Below, in pieces: positions 1 through 10,889 of a stretch of 64,000 bases of DNA. Position numbers and translations under genes: made by a program. Below the pieces are notes generated by a model, which had not been told where the DNA came from, ran no database searches, and saw only the letters and a program-made list of their open reading frames with translations. The DNA is from Paracoccus caeni. Lineage in GTDB: Bacteria > Pseudomonadota > Alphaproteobacteria > Rhodobacterales > Rhodobacteraceae. The first letter of the stretch is position 1. The number at the start of each line of letters is the position of its first letter. The stretch is taken from NCBI RefSeq assembly GCF_016629665.1, contig NZ_JAEPRQ010000010.1, positions 1-64,000 of the forward strand. The letters are read 5' to 3'.

Positions 1-33
1 AAATTCCGCACCGCAATCCACGCGATGCATTGG

Positions 34-1769
<1,736 letters not shown>

Positions 1770-1770
<1 letters not shown>

Positions 1771-1877
1771 TATGGGGTAGCGTCCTCTCGCGTGTCTGCT
1801 TGTTGCCGATGCTCTCGTGCTGCTTGGCGAGCCAAAAGCCGAACAAGAGCATCCAAGCTTGGATGATGGGTAGTCAT
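1770..1877 (-). CDS. small protein coupled to the recombinase
   Basis: A 35-residue ORF ends in TAATG, sharing bases with the recombinase start, so the two would be translationally coupled. Its core, LVRLLARQAARE, is an amphipathic helix. I recall similar short proteins encoded just upstream of recombinases in alphaproteobacterial islands, but I cannot check this. There is no strong Shine-Dalgarno site. The coupling and helical composition are the evidence; function is unknown. Confidence 0.45.
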
Positions 1878-1896
1878 CGATAGAGAATCAATATCG

Positions 1897-2067
1897 GTGC
1901 CAGCGCATCTTGGCAGTTCGAGTTCCGGGCTTGAGAAAGAAGGAGAAGACGTTGACGCGTTTCTGGACATTGCGATTGACCCTGAAGAAAAGGTCCGTGC
2001 AATCTGCGGTAGAGCGTCCAATCGACTTGGGAATCAAATCGGTTGTTTGATGACAAAGGGCTCTTAA
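1897..2067 (+). CDS. possible small acidic protein, first gene of cargo pair
   Basis: This frame is open from about 1865 but has no ATG; the first plausible start is GTG at 1897, giving about 56 aa. The product is charged (EKEGEDVDAFLDIAIDPEEK) and looks coding rather than random. Its TAA overlaps the ATG of the next gene (TAATG), which suggests translational coupling. It could also be the 3' end of a gene whose beginning was lost when the recombinase element inserted. No family recognised. Confidence 0.4.
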   Translation: MPAHLGSSSSGLEKEGEDVDAFLDIAIDPEEKVRAICGRASNRLGNQIGCLMTKGS

Positions 2068-3383
2068 TGAATGGTGATCGTGAGTTCTCGTCTATGGTCG
2101 CGCAGGCCATGCTTGCCTATCGCGAAGCGTTGGACCGCGCCGTTGACCTGTCTGAAGTGCCTGTCGCGGAATTTGCGACCACGGTTATGCTGGTTGATGC
2201 CGATGCGCTCAGTAGGGACCCGTCGTTAATCCCTGAGGCTGTCACGCATCGGTTCAACCGACGACGATTCAAGGCGCGGCGCGAAATCAACATTGGGGAA
2301 CTGCAGTCACTGACTGACGTCGAGCCGTGGCTCAAAAAGCAAGTTCGCGAAAGCGGATACGGGATTATGGCGATCCCGCTCGTGCAATTCGAGGGTAATA
2401 AACGGGGACGACGCCACCTCAGTTATACAGAAAGGCAGATCCGTGACGCTCTCCGCTTCTGGACTCATGCACTTCTCCCTGAAATTTCAAAAAACTTGCA
2501 CTTGCTGAGTCAGCAGGATCGACGCGACCTTGCAGGTTTAGCAGATGACCCTTTAACCATCTATGATCTCCTCGCCATTTCTGCTCCGGATTTGGTGACA
2601 TTGTCGCGCAGTTCTGTCGCCGGCCGCAAAAACGATGGCATGACGGGCGATGTTGGTGATCGTGCGGCACATGTCGATCTCGAAACCTATATTTACGCAC
2701 TAGCCGACGAAGGTAGGAAACTGCGTGTCAGATTTCCAGGCGAGGAAAGCAGCCGATATGGGGAGTCTTCACGCGAAAAGGCTGCCGAAATTACCGCGAG
2801 CTTTGAGAGGCATCTTAACAAAGATGACCTGCGAATGCTGATGTTCGGCCGCGTCGGAGTGCTCCAGCAACTTGCGAAAGCTAGTCGTATCGCGGCGGAA
2901 ACCACGTCAAAACAGAGGGAATCGATGGCGGCCTATGAAAGAAGCATGGGCCGTATCGAGCGCCCCGGCGCGCATCATATCCTCAGGAATCCAGACGATT
3001 ACCAAAAGCGTGATTTAGCGGCTGCCCGTGAGATTCAGAGGGCTCAGTTCCAACCTGCATATGTCCAGCCCCCTGGTCTCGCCGACCAAAGTCGGCTGAG
3101 TTCCGGTGACATAGGTCTCGTAGCCTTGCTATGTGATGCGGACCCATACACCATCTGCGTTCAACATATGTTTTTGAGCGAAGACATCGAGATGATGCGA
3201 GGATTGGGGAAACTGCTTCGCGGGCAGAGTGTCGTCGAGCCAGCGCGAATAGAGGCATTTATGCACGAAATGAGGAATCTGCGAAGAAGTCTCGCCGCCG
3301 ATGGCTTCTCCGTCGAAGGCGACATCTATCAGATTGCAGAGATTGCTGTGATCGTGCCAGAAATTCTGATGCTGGGTCGATGA
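2067..3383 (+). CDS. unknown 438 aa protein beside the recombinase
   Basis: I do not recognise this protein. It is soluble and mixed alpha/beta, with no signal peptide or membrane segment. A region near residues 50-85 is basic, and the C-terminal third is helical and rich in Met and Leu. The ATG at 2067 was chosen over an in-frame TTG at 2043 because it overlaps the stop of the preceding small ORF. Together with that ORF it is the only intact cargo next to the serine recombinase before IS66 debris begins, so it may be an island-borne accessory function. No function is assigned. Confidence 0.75.
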   Translation: MNGDREFSSMVAQAMLAYREALDRAVDLSEVPVAEFATTVMLVDADALSRDPSLIPEAVTHRFNRRRFKARREINIGELQSLTDVEPWLKKQVRESGYGIMAIPLVQFEGNKRGRRHLSYTERQIRDALRFWTHALLPEISKNLHLLSQQDRRDLAGLADDPLTIYDLLAISAPDLVTLSRSSVAGRKNDGMTGDVGDRAAHVDLETYIYALADEGRKLRVRFPGEESSRYGESSREKAAEITASFERHLNKDDLRMLMFGRVGVLQQLAKASRIAAETTSKQRESMAAYERSMGRIERPGAHHILRNPDDYQKRDLAAAREIQRAQFQPAYVQPPGLADQSRLSSGDIGLVALLCDADPYTICVQHMFLSEDIEMMRGLGKLLRGQSVVEPARIEAFMHEMRNLRRSLAADGFSVEGDIYQIAEIAVIVPEILMLGR

Positions 3384-3665
3384 TCACGGGAAAATATCTG
3401 GAGGCGTGCCCTGACCGCCAACAAGATGGTGGGGCTGGACAAGACCCTGCCGCAGATCTTCAGTCGCAAGAGCGCCTCGGGTGGCAGGCACTTCACGCCG
3501 AATATCGGCGGACGGTTTGCGCAGAACTCTGAGGCGGTGCAGGACGCGGCAGATATCGATGGCACCGGCGATCTGTCAAAGCAGCTTAACATCAGCGAAA
3601 GCGAGGCGCTCGAGATCAGGAAAGGTATCGAGAATGGATATATGCAAAATCCGAAACTGCCCTGA
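3384..3665 (+). pseudogene. degenerate coding remnant
   Basis: One frame is open through the whole stretch, starting just after the stop of the 438 aa gene and ending with KGIENGYMQNPKLP. The composition looks coding (ALTANKMVGLDKTLPQIFSR), but the first ATG, at 3426, has no ribosome-binding site and the start of any parent protein is missing. It may be a real 79 aa gene or the tail of a lost one. No family recognised. Confidence 0.35.
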
Positions 3666-3744
3666 TAAACCAATCTTGCGCGTATGAGCACTACGAATTC
3701 CTGGACCAGTATCTCGACAACTACGGCTAGTGCGACGCGCCGGA

Positions 3745-3985
3745 TGATATGAGCGTCTTCGACTATCGCCCAGGGGCGGACTATGCTGTCGGGCTCGACT
3801 ACGCGCCGGACCCGAAGCTTGCGTTTCTCGGGATTGGTTTCGCTGGCCGCAATCCTTTCTTCAAGCGCGGCGCTCTATGCGTACGTGTCGGCGATGGCGG
3901 TCTTCTGGTCTTCCAACGACAGTTCCAGCTGCGCCGGGTCCAGCTCTCCCGATTCACGCCCGAATTTCGTATGCCGGTAATCCTG
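3745..3985 (-). mobile_element. IS66-family TnpC N-terminal remnant
   Basis: The minus-strand translation gives RHTKFGRESGELDPAQLELS, then LEDQKTAIAD and, further on, RRVVEPDS and AIVED. These match the order of the IS66 TnpC N-terminal region (FGR-SEKLDP-QL-LALEDLE-A; later VVEPD and IGED). The frame decays on both sides and there is no transposase core, TnpA or TnpB nearby, so this is debris. The stretch from 3986 to 4317 shows nothing I can support. Confidence 0.55.
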
Positions 3986-4317
3986 AACCTAACATGCCGA
4001 TGTATCTGGCAGCGACCTTTTCCGTCCTATGCTGCGATTGACAAGCGACGAGCAAAATCAGGTCCGACATGATCGCCGCGCAGGCGTTTCCAGCATCGCC
4101 TTAGACGCATGTGAATTCCACTAATGGAACTTTGCTTCGTTCAGCGTCCCGCTGACATATAGTTTGATCAAGCCGCGGTGTCGAATGTCTCCGCCCGCCA
4201 CGGATCACGCTACTGTATCCACCGTCATGCATTCGTAGTGGTTCTTGAAGTGATTGCTGATGACGGTGTCGATAGAGGCGTCACAAAGGCAGCCGCCGCG
4301 CTCTGGCGTTGCTACCT

Positions 4318-7011
4318 TCACGACGAATGCAGGCAGAAGCTGCGCCCGCTCGACTGGTTCTGATAACAGATCCAGCCTTCGTGGCTGTAGTCGAATGTGG
4401 CAGGATGGTCATTCAGGTAAAGTGCATCAGCGGTTTCCAGCGTGATCGTTCGCTGCCCGTCGGGCCAGACAAACACCGTGGCCGCGGCACCGGGACCATG
4501 GCCGCCCATGTCCCCGGTCAGATAGAACCGGAACACACGGCAGGTCTGGGGCGCCCGCATTACGTGATCATTGCCGATGGTTGTGCAGGTTGCGGGCCGG
4601 GTCGGATAGGCGCCTTTGCTCCAGCGGTCAAGAAGCGCACGCGAATCCGAGCAGGATGCCTGATAGCCGCCCTGATAGCCCCCTTTGCAGCCGATCTGCA
4701 AAGCAAGCGAGGCATAGGTCAGCGTCTCCATTTCGTCCATATCGCCATGGTCGAGCGCGGGTTGGCGCGCCGGATCCTTTGTGAGCGCGTCGTATTCGGC
4801 GACAACCAACTGTCCAAGCAGCATGCAGGCCTGCTCGTCGCGCAGCACTTCGGTCGGGTAAAAGCAGGCGTATTGATAAAGCTCGCGCGCAGACGCGAGA
4901 TTGATATCCATGCCCTCACCTTGAGCCCGCATCAGGCCAAGAAACTTGCAGGCAAAAGGTTCGTCGAAGCGATAGCAGGCGGCGGCGAAATAACGCTCGG
5001 CGTTGGGATAATCCTGCAAAACGTTGCGTGCGTTTTTCGCGGCATCGTAGCAGATGCCGGAGGGATCGTTCCCCGAAGCGATCGCCGCATCGCAGCCCGT
5101 GCCGAATGCATCGCCCGCCGCAGCGTAGTCTTTGGCCACTTCACGGCTGCGGCCAAGTGCCGAGCAGCTTTCAATCCCTTCAAAACTGCCGTCGCAACCG
5201 ATCTGCCAAGCGACCTGCGCCTTGTCCGGCGCAGGAACGGATCGAAAATCGCTACCATCCGCCAGGGTATAGGTTTTGCCCTCGTGATACCGGCCAAGCG
5301 GCGCGCAGCCCGTTACCTTGCCCCCTAGGCTACACGTCTCCTCCAGAAGCGCCAACGGTTTGGCCAGATCCTGATATGAGATACTGGTCAGATAGAAGTG
5401 GAACGCGTCCGTGCAGGGATTGTCTGTCTCGGTTGCCCGTGTGTCGCGGCAGAGCACGGCGAGTCTTTGATATTCGGCGTGAAGCGGGCCGCTAGCGGCG
5501 GGCAGATCGCTGGCCAGAACGTGCACCAGATCGGCGCAGATTGCCGCAGGATCCTCTTGGGCTGCACAGAGCGCCTGAGCCTTTTGCGCGGCGGCATCGC
5601 GGGATGCCTGATCAAACTGGGCCGAAAGCGTGCTTTGATAGGCGCAACCCTCGGGGCTGTCATTCGCACAGGCTTCGGCGATCATCCCGGCGGCACTGTC
5701 AGCGGCCAAAGGGTCCGTGCCCTCGTCTAATGCAAAGGTTCTGAGATAACGCACAGATAGCGCACAGCCCCAAGGCGCGGCTTTTTCGGAGGTGCAGTAG
5801 GGGAAAAGAATGCGCCCGATGCCCAGCTGATCAGACACCCAGCTTTTTCCCATGACCGGATGGTATTCGACCACTGCAGCGGAGAAGGGTTGACAATCGC
5901 CGCCCGCAAGACAGGCCTTGGCCGTGCCCTCCAGCAGGGTCATATACTCTTCAGCACTAATGTCGTGCTTAGCCATATATGGCCGCGCAAGTGCGTGGCA
6001 GGCGGGCACGACATTCCGGTCGCAAGCGGTGGCGGCAAGATCGGGCAGAATCAGACCCGCGCCATCTGCTGGCCGTTCAACCGCAGGAAGCATGGCCAGA
6101 ATCGGGTCCATCGCATCGTCTTGCGGCACGAAAAGAGCATTGGTGCAGCTGTGCTCCTCGCCCAGCATGCAGCCATAAAGATCAAAGCGAAGGCGCGTAG
6201 CGGCGGCTTCAGCCGAAGTCTCGCTTGCTGCCCGCAATTCCCAAGCATAGCGATTGCATGAAACCGAGCTGCCCAAAAGGCAGGCCTGCGCAAGCGACAT
6301 TGTGTCTGCGGTGTTTTCCCAGGCGGCCAGCAGCGCTCCTGCATCTGTCGCCTGCGTCGCCGTGTCCTGATCGCGCCACTGCCCGGGACCAAACCGCCCC
6401 AGACCCTCGGGCTTCAGCGCCGCTACAAAACGCACGCCGTCCGAGCAATAGGCGTCTTCGGGCAGACCCTCGCCAGCTGCCAGCACGATTTCCGCCATAT
6501 CACTGCGCACAAGGCCCAGCGATACCGCATACCATCCGTTATCCGAGCTATAGGCCGAAATTTGTGCCGCAAAGGCCGGATAATCCGCCGCGACCGTGTT
6601 CACCTCTCCAATCGTGCGGCGGGAGGCCACAATCAGGTGGCAGCTGTTCGGGGGAGCCTTGAACCTGGGGGCACCCGCTTCACGTAGGGCAAACTCGCAT
6701 GAGCGGGGCAGTGCCGCCGCCTCAGCCACGCCCATAGCCGCCCCGTAGTCGAATCCGTAAAAAAGCGTGCCGTCACCATCGAACCGCAGCGATTGACGCG
6801 CTACACGGTCGCCCGGGTTCAGCTGGCCGATCTGAGTTCCGCCGGGTGCGTCATAAACGGCAGTCGCCACGCAGACCTGCCGTAGATCGGGGGGCTGAAA
6901 ATTGGGGACATCCTGGGCAAGAGCAGAAGGCACCATAAGCGTCGTTACAAAGCTGAAAATAGCAACCCGCACTGCAAGGCACCGAAGGAAGCAATTTTCA
7001 AGCATCATCAA
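4318..7011 (-). CDS. large secreted cysteine-rich Sel1-like repeat protein
   Basis: An 897 aa exported protein. The N-terminus has a basic start, a hydrophobic stretch and a cleavage-like SALAQD site near residue 33. An SH3-like segment follows (about 45-95: VCVATAVYDAPGG, IGQLNPGDRV). The rest is a long helical solenoid with many Cys pairs roughly 8-10 residues apart, for example CLLGSSVSC, CMLGEEHSC and CDRNVVPAC. That spacing is typical of Sel1-like/Hcp (Helicobacter cysteine-rich) repeats, in which disulfides staple helical hairpins. The C-terminal 100 residues are a separate Cys-containing beta-like domain. It stands alone between mobile-element debris, and its function is unknown. A periplasmic or surface binding scaffold is an inference from the family. 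Confidence 0.75.
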   Translation of the reverse strand: MMMLENCFLRCLAVRVAIFSFVTTLMVPSALAQDVPNFQPPDLRQVCVATAVYDAPGGTQIGQLNPGDRVARQSLRFDGDGTLFYGFDYGAAMGVAEAAALPRSCEFALREAGAPRFKAPPNSCHLIVASRRTIGEVNTVAADYPAFAAQISAYSSDNGWYAVSLGLVRSDMAEIVLAAGEGLPEDAYCSDGVRFVAALKPEGLGRFGPGQWRDQDTATQATDAGALLAAWENTADTMSLAQACLLGSSVSCNRYAWELRAASETSAEAAATRLRFDLYGCMLGEEHSCTNALFVPQDDAMDPILAMLPAVERPADGAGLILPDLAATACDRNVVPACHALARPYMAKHDISAEEYMTLLEGTAKACLAGGDCQPFSAAVVEYHPVMGKSWVSDQLGIGRILFPYCTSEKAAPWGCALSVRYLRTFALDEGTDPLAADSAAGMIAEACANDSPEGCAYQSTLSAQFDQASRDAAAQKAQALCAAQEDPAAICADLVHVLASDLPAASGPLHAEYQRLAVLCRDTRATETDNPCTDAFHFYLTSISYQDLAKPLALLEETCSLGGKVTGCAPLGRYHEGKTYTLADGSDFRSVPAPDKAQVAWQIGCDGSFEGIESCSALGRSREVAKDYAAAGDAFGTGCDAAIASGNDPSGICYDAAKNARNVLQDYPNAERYFAAACYRFDEPFACKFLGLMRAQGEGMDINLASARELYQYACFYPTEVLRDEQACMLLGQLVVAEYDALTKDPARQPALDHGDMDEMETLTYASLALQIGCKGGYQGGYQASCSDSRALLDRWSKGAYPTRPATCTTIGNDHVMRAPQTCRVFRFYLTGDMGGHGPGAAATVFVWPDGQRTITLETADALYLNDHPATFDYSHEGWICYQNQSSGRSFCLHSS

Positions 7012-7519
7012 TCACCTTTACGCTCCTTCGTCGCTTCGAACAACGGTCTGAGCTGACATGAAAAACGCCAATACTCATAGCACCGACCTCGCATCTGATC
7101 ATCAAGATTACAGTGCGACCAGTATCATCTACATTGATATTGACGGCGTGAGATGATCCGTCGACCCATAGACGCGCCGCGATGGCTCACGACAGTGGGG
7201 GCAGTTACTGTCGTCAAGGCAGATTCTCGCGCTTCGGCAAAATAGCCATGCTAAAGCGCGGCTGCGGCGTTTCCGCCCGCTTTCTTCGCGAAGAGCCGCA
7301 GTGAGGGGGCTGGAGGCGGTCGGGGGGACGGTGAGGAGTCTTCTTCCTGTGGGAAATTGCTGCCATTCGCAATCGCGCAGCATGATCGGATGATGGGGAC
7401 TGCTAGGGGTGGAAAGCTGCCTGACGTCAATGCGGCAATGCACCAGCTGCATCGTGCCGGAGCGAACATTGTTTGGCACACCGTATCTGCCGCCGACATT
7501 GAGCAGGCTTAGATAATCG

Positions 7520-7717
7520 GCTCGATTACAGCCTGCGCATGCAACATCAAGGGCGATAACATGGGCCTGCTCGTTGCGGGACATGAACATGCCTTCGCCC
7601 GCATGGCCATTCAGCGGAAGCCCATCGATTCCGTCGGTTTCCAGCACGACGGAGAAATGCGACTGCTGGGCATCCGCATCAATGTGTCCGTCCGGGTTCA
7701 GCGAGCAGATTGTGGCT
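7520..7717 (-). pseudogene. fragment of a DapA-family (DHDPS-like) gene
   Basis: The minus strand reads ATICSLNPDGHIDADAQQ and then DGIDGLPLNGHAGEGMF, the start of a dihydrodipicolinate synthase-family barrel (NPDG-ID, then G-DGL--NG--GE). The NGHAGE variant is shared with the intact homologue at 11.2-12.2 kb. The homology fades after about 60 residues, and the start is separated by a TAA and a frame change from an ATG directly after the etf chimera. It is a truncated relic with no catalytic Lys or Tyr. The flanking stretch 7012-7519 holds nothing else I recognise. Confidence 0.7.
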
Positions 7718-7742
7718 GCTTAGCTCCCGCCATTCATCGGAA

Positions 7743-8429
7743 TCACACCTTCTCAGTCAGTTCCGGGACGGCGGTGAAGTGATCGCCCACAAGGCCGTAA
7801 TCCCCGGCGGTTTTCTCATCGAGCGGCTTTTTCTTCGCCTTCATGATGTTGGGAAGCGAGGCATAGCGCGGCTCGTTCAGACGCAGATCGGCGGTGGCGA
7901 TTGCGGGCAGCGTGACCTCGATGGTTTGCAAGCCGCCATCGACTTCGCGCGTCACCTTGGCCGCATCGCCTTCGATGTCCAGCTTCGAGGCGAAGGCAGC
8001 CTGGCTCCAGCCCAGCAGTGCCGACAGCATCTGGCCGGTGGCGTTCATGTCGTTGTCGATCGCCTGTTTGCCGGCGATGACCAGCTTGGGCTGTTCTTCC
8101 TCGACCACTTTGGCAAGGATTTTGGCGACGGCCGGCGGCTCGATATCGGTATGGACGTCATCGGCTGCGACCACCAAGATCGCCCGGTCCGCGCCCATCG
8201 CCAGCGCAGTGCGCAGCGTTTCGGCGGCCTGTTTGACGCCGATAGAGACCACGACGACCTCTTCCGCGGCACCTTTTTCCTTCAACCTGATCGCCTCTTC
8301 GACGGCGATCTCGTCGAACGGGTTCATCGACATCTTCACATTGGCCAGATCAACTCCCGATCCGTCCGCCTTCACGCGGGCCTTCACGTTGTAGTCGATT
8401 ACCCGCTTCAGTGGCGCGAGAACCTTCAT
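7743..8429 (-). pseudogene. etfB: etfB-etfA deletion chimera (electron transfer flavoprotein)
   Basis: Residues 1 to about 208 are a clean electron transfer flavoprotein beta subunit ([14 protein letters not shown] start, [62 protein letters not shown]). The last 20 or so residues, [19 protein letters not shown], are not EtfB. They match the C-terminus of EtfA, where DYGLV--LF--VPELT-KL is conserved. EtfB normally continues past DYG for about 35 more residues. The simplest reading is an in-frame deletion of about 1 kb between the DYG codons of adjacent etfB and etfA. The product lacks the FAD domain of EtfA, so it should not work as an ETF. It is last in the acyl-CoA operon, 8 bp after the ABC ATPase gene. 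Confidence 0.85.
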
Positions 8430-8437
8430 GTGGTGCC

Positions 8438-9184
8438 TCAGTGGATAATTTGTGACAGAAATTGACGAGCGCGGTCGGTGTGCGGATTACTGAAGAACGC
8501 GTCCGGGCGGCCTTGTTCCATGATGCTGCCGCGATCCATGAACACGACGCGGTCGGCTACCTCCCGTGCAAAGCCCATCTCATGTGTGACGCAGATCATC
8601 GTCATGCCTTCACCCGCCAAGGCTTTCATCGTTTCGAGAACTTCCTTGACCATTTCGGGGTCAAGTGCCGAGGTCGGTTCATCAAACAGCATGATCTTGG
8701 GCTGCATGCACAGCGACCTCGCGATGGCGGCGCGTTGCTGCTGACCGCCAGAAAGCTGACCGGGATACTTTCTGGCCTGATCGCCGATTCGCACCTTGCT
8801 CAGCAGTTCCATCGCCTGCGCCTCGGCTTTCGCGCGAGACAGTTTCAGCGTGCTACGGGGGGCAAGAGTGCAGTTTTCTAGAACTGTCATGTGCGGGAAC
8901 AAGTTGAAGTTTTGAAAGACCATCCCTGTCACCGAGCGCACCTTAGCGACGCTGGCTGCGCTGCGATCCAGCCGGATGCCATTCACGGAAATTTCGCCGC
9001 CGTCATGCTGCTCGATATGGTTAATGCAGCGGATGAGTGTCGATTTGCCCGAGCCCGAAGGGCCGCAGATAACCACCTTCTCCCCTGCTGCGATGTCAAG
9101 ATTGACATCGCTCAGCGCTGCGAAGTTGCCGAAGCGTTTCATCACGCCAGCCAGTTTGACGGCGGGAACGGTAGAGTTGGTCAT
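8438..9184 (-). CDS. polar amino-acid type ABC transporter ATPase
   Basis: A 248 aa ATP-binding subunit of the GlnQ/HisP class that powers import from the inner face of the membrane. Walker A is GPSGSGKST (about residue 40), the signature is [15 protein letters not shown], Walker B is [12 protein letters not shown], and the H-loop is VTHEMGFA. The permease lies 24 bp upstream and the binding protein precedes that, so this is a complete three-part importer. The ligand is unknown; the neighbouring CoA-dependent catabolic genes suggest that the imported acid or amino-acid-like compound is their substrate. Confidence 0.93.
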   Translation of the reverse strand: MTNSTVPAVKLAGVMKRFGNFAALSDVNLDIAAGEKVVICGPSGSGKSTLIRCINHIEQHDGGEISVNGIRLDRSAASVAKVRSVTGMVFQNFNLFPHMTVLENCTLAPRSTLKLSRAKAEAQAMELLSKVRIGDQARKYPGQLSGGQQQRAAIARSLCMQPKIMLFDEPTSALDPEMVKEVLETMKALAGEGMTMICVTHEMGFAREVADRVVFMDRGSIMEQGRPDAFFSNPHTDRARQFLSQIIH

Positions 9185-9208
9185 GGCTAAATTCCTTGTC
9201 CCGATGGC

Positions 9209-9919
9209 TCAGCGGCGCAGAAAGCTCAGGCTCGTGGTGCTGGCGGTGGTGGCATTGACCGAGCGTCCGAAGCGGCGCTCCAGCCGGGCCTGAACCAAAT
9301 CCCAAAGACTGGTAAGGATCAGGTAATAGATTGTCGCGGCGGCATATACCTCAAGCACCTGAAACTGTTCCTGCATTAGCAGATCGCTGCGGCGCATGAT
9401 TTCTTCTACTGAGATGACCGAGGCCAGCGAGGTCGCTTTCAGCAGTCCGTTGATCGAGTTGCCCAGCGGCGGAACCATCAAGCGGAACGCCTGCGGCAGC
9501 GTGACCCGCCAAAAGATTGTGCGGCGGCTGAGGTTAAGTGACCAGCCTGCTTCGGTCTGGCCCTTGGGCACGGCCAGAAAACCGGTCCGGACGATTTCGG
9601 CCATATAGGAAGCTTCGTTTAAAATCAGGCCCAGCAGTGCCGATTGAAGCACGCTGAGCTTGACGCCGAACAGCGGCAGGCCGGCATAGATGACCACAAG
9701 CTGGATCAGCAGCGGCGTGCCCCGAAAGAACCAGATGTAAAAACGGGCCGGAAAGGCCAGCAGCGGTTTGCCGGACATGCGCATCAGCGCGATGATCATG
9801 CCCAGGCAAAGGCCGCCGATGACGGCCGCCACGGTCAGGCCGATAGTGACTCCGACGCCCCCAAGCAGGAAGCTATTGAAGAGATAATTTACGAAGGCGT
9901 CGAAGTTGAAAATGGTCAT
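9209..9919 (-). CDS. polar amino-acid type ABC transporter permease
   Basis: A 236 aa integral membrane permease of the HisM/GlnP class. It has several hydrophobic segments (about 10-40, 50-80, 85-110, 180-215) and the cytoplasmic EAA-type loop around GQTEAGWSLNLSRRTIFWRVTLPQAFRLMVPPLGN, which docks the ATPase. Only one permease gene is present, so it probably forms a homodimer. It is co-directional with the ATPase and binding protein genes. Confidence 0.92.
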   Translation of the reverse strand: MTIFNFDAFVNYLFNSFLLGGVGVTIGLTVAAVIGGLCLGMIIALMRMSGKPLLAFPARFYIWFFRGTPLLIQLVVIYAGLPLFGVKLSVLQSALLGLILNEASYMAEIVRTGFLAVPKGQTEAGWSLNLSRRTIFWRVTLPQAFRLMVPPLGNSINGLLKATSLASVISVEEIMRRSDLLMQEQFQVLEVYAAATIYYLILTSLWDLVQARLERRFGRSVNATTASTTSLSFLRR

Positions 9920-9957
9920 CTGCAGGGCTTTCGTTCAGAGGTTCCGCGCATTCGGCG

Positions 9958-10800
9958 TCAATTCGCCGGACCAGGGCCAGCGATTTCCAGCGGTTCGTCC
10001 TGCGCCAGTGGGGTCAGGCTGAATTTCTCAAACAGAGCGTCATAGCTGCCATCCTCACGCATCTCGTTCAGTGCGGTGACGATCGCATCGGCTACCGCTT
10101 TGTCGCGAAACGCCAGCGTGGCGCGGGTTTTGCCCAGTCCCGACAGCACCTCTTTGACCTGACCGCGCCCGACCAGATCGCGGGCCACGCTGTCGACCAG
10201 CACGGCATTGTCCACTTGACGTGCGCGCAGGGCAGCAACGACATTGCTTGCGGTCGGGAAGGAGCGAACGTCGATGGCGCTTTTGCCCTCGGCCGCGGCT
10301 GTTTCGCTGAACTTGTTCAGCCATGCCATCTGATAGCTGTTCACCTCGACCGCCGAGGATTTGCCAAGCAGATCCTGATCGCCCGCCATCTGCACATCGC
10401 TGTCCGGCAGCACCGCGACCGAGATCGACTGCTGGCTGTAGGGCACGGTATACATCAGCTTAGAACGTTCTTCGTTCCAGAACATGCCGGTGTTCAGCCC
10501 GTCGATCCTGCCGGCGTTCATCGCCGGGATCATGGCGGGGAAATCCATGCGCACCAGTTCGATCTGGATGCATAGCCGCTCGGCGACCTCGGCGGCCAGT
10601 TCGACGTTCAGGCCCTGCAACTGGCCCTTGTCGTCAACATATTGCTGCGGCGGGTTCGTCGGGTTGATCGAAAGCATCAACTTGCCCGGCTCGACGAGAT
10701 GGTCATCAGAAATGGCCGGGGTGCAGGTCTGCGCGGCGACAGGCCCCACGACGGCGAGAAAAGTTGCGGCCAGCAAAGCGGTGCCAAGGGTTTGTTTCAT
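9958..10800 (-). CDS. periplasmic substrate-binding protein, family 3
   Basis: A 280 aa solute-binding protein of the amino-acid (PBPb, family 3) type. The start MKQTLGTALLAATFL leads into a signal peptide cleaved near AAQ. I chose the ATG at 10800 because GGAG lies 8 nt upstream; a second ATG at 10806 is too close to it. The mature protein has YVDDKGQLQGLNVELA, FPAMIPAMNAGRIDGLNTGM and VDNAVLVDS, the usual order for this fold. Its Cys pair CTPAISDDHL and RLCIQIEL may form a disulfide. The ligand cannot be deduced. Confidence 0.9.
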   Translation of the reverse strand: MKQTLGTALLAATFLAVVGPVAAQTCTPAISDDHLVEPGKLMLSINPTNPPQQYVDDKGQLQGLNVELAAEVAERLCIQIELVRMDFPAMIPAMNAGRIDGLNTGMFWNEERSKLMYTVPYSQQSISVAVLPDSDVQMAGDQDLLGKSSAVEVNSYQMAWLNKFSETAAAEGKSAIDVRSFPTASNVVAALRARQVDNAVLVDSVARDLVGRGQVKEVLSGLGKTRATLAFRDKAVADAIVTALNEMREDGSYDALFEKFSLTPLAQDEPLEIAGPGPAN

Positions 10801-10889
10801 CTTCATATCTCCATGTCGGGTCATGCGGCCGTTGTCCGGTCCGTCATTAGCTTTGGAAAACCTTGACGGTGCATCCGCCAAGGGGCAGC

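Noticed and set aside
7129..7647. A 172 aa minus-strand open frame
   Set aside because: Only its first part (within the DapA fragment) has recognisable homology; the remainder is low-complexity and joined across unrelated DNA.
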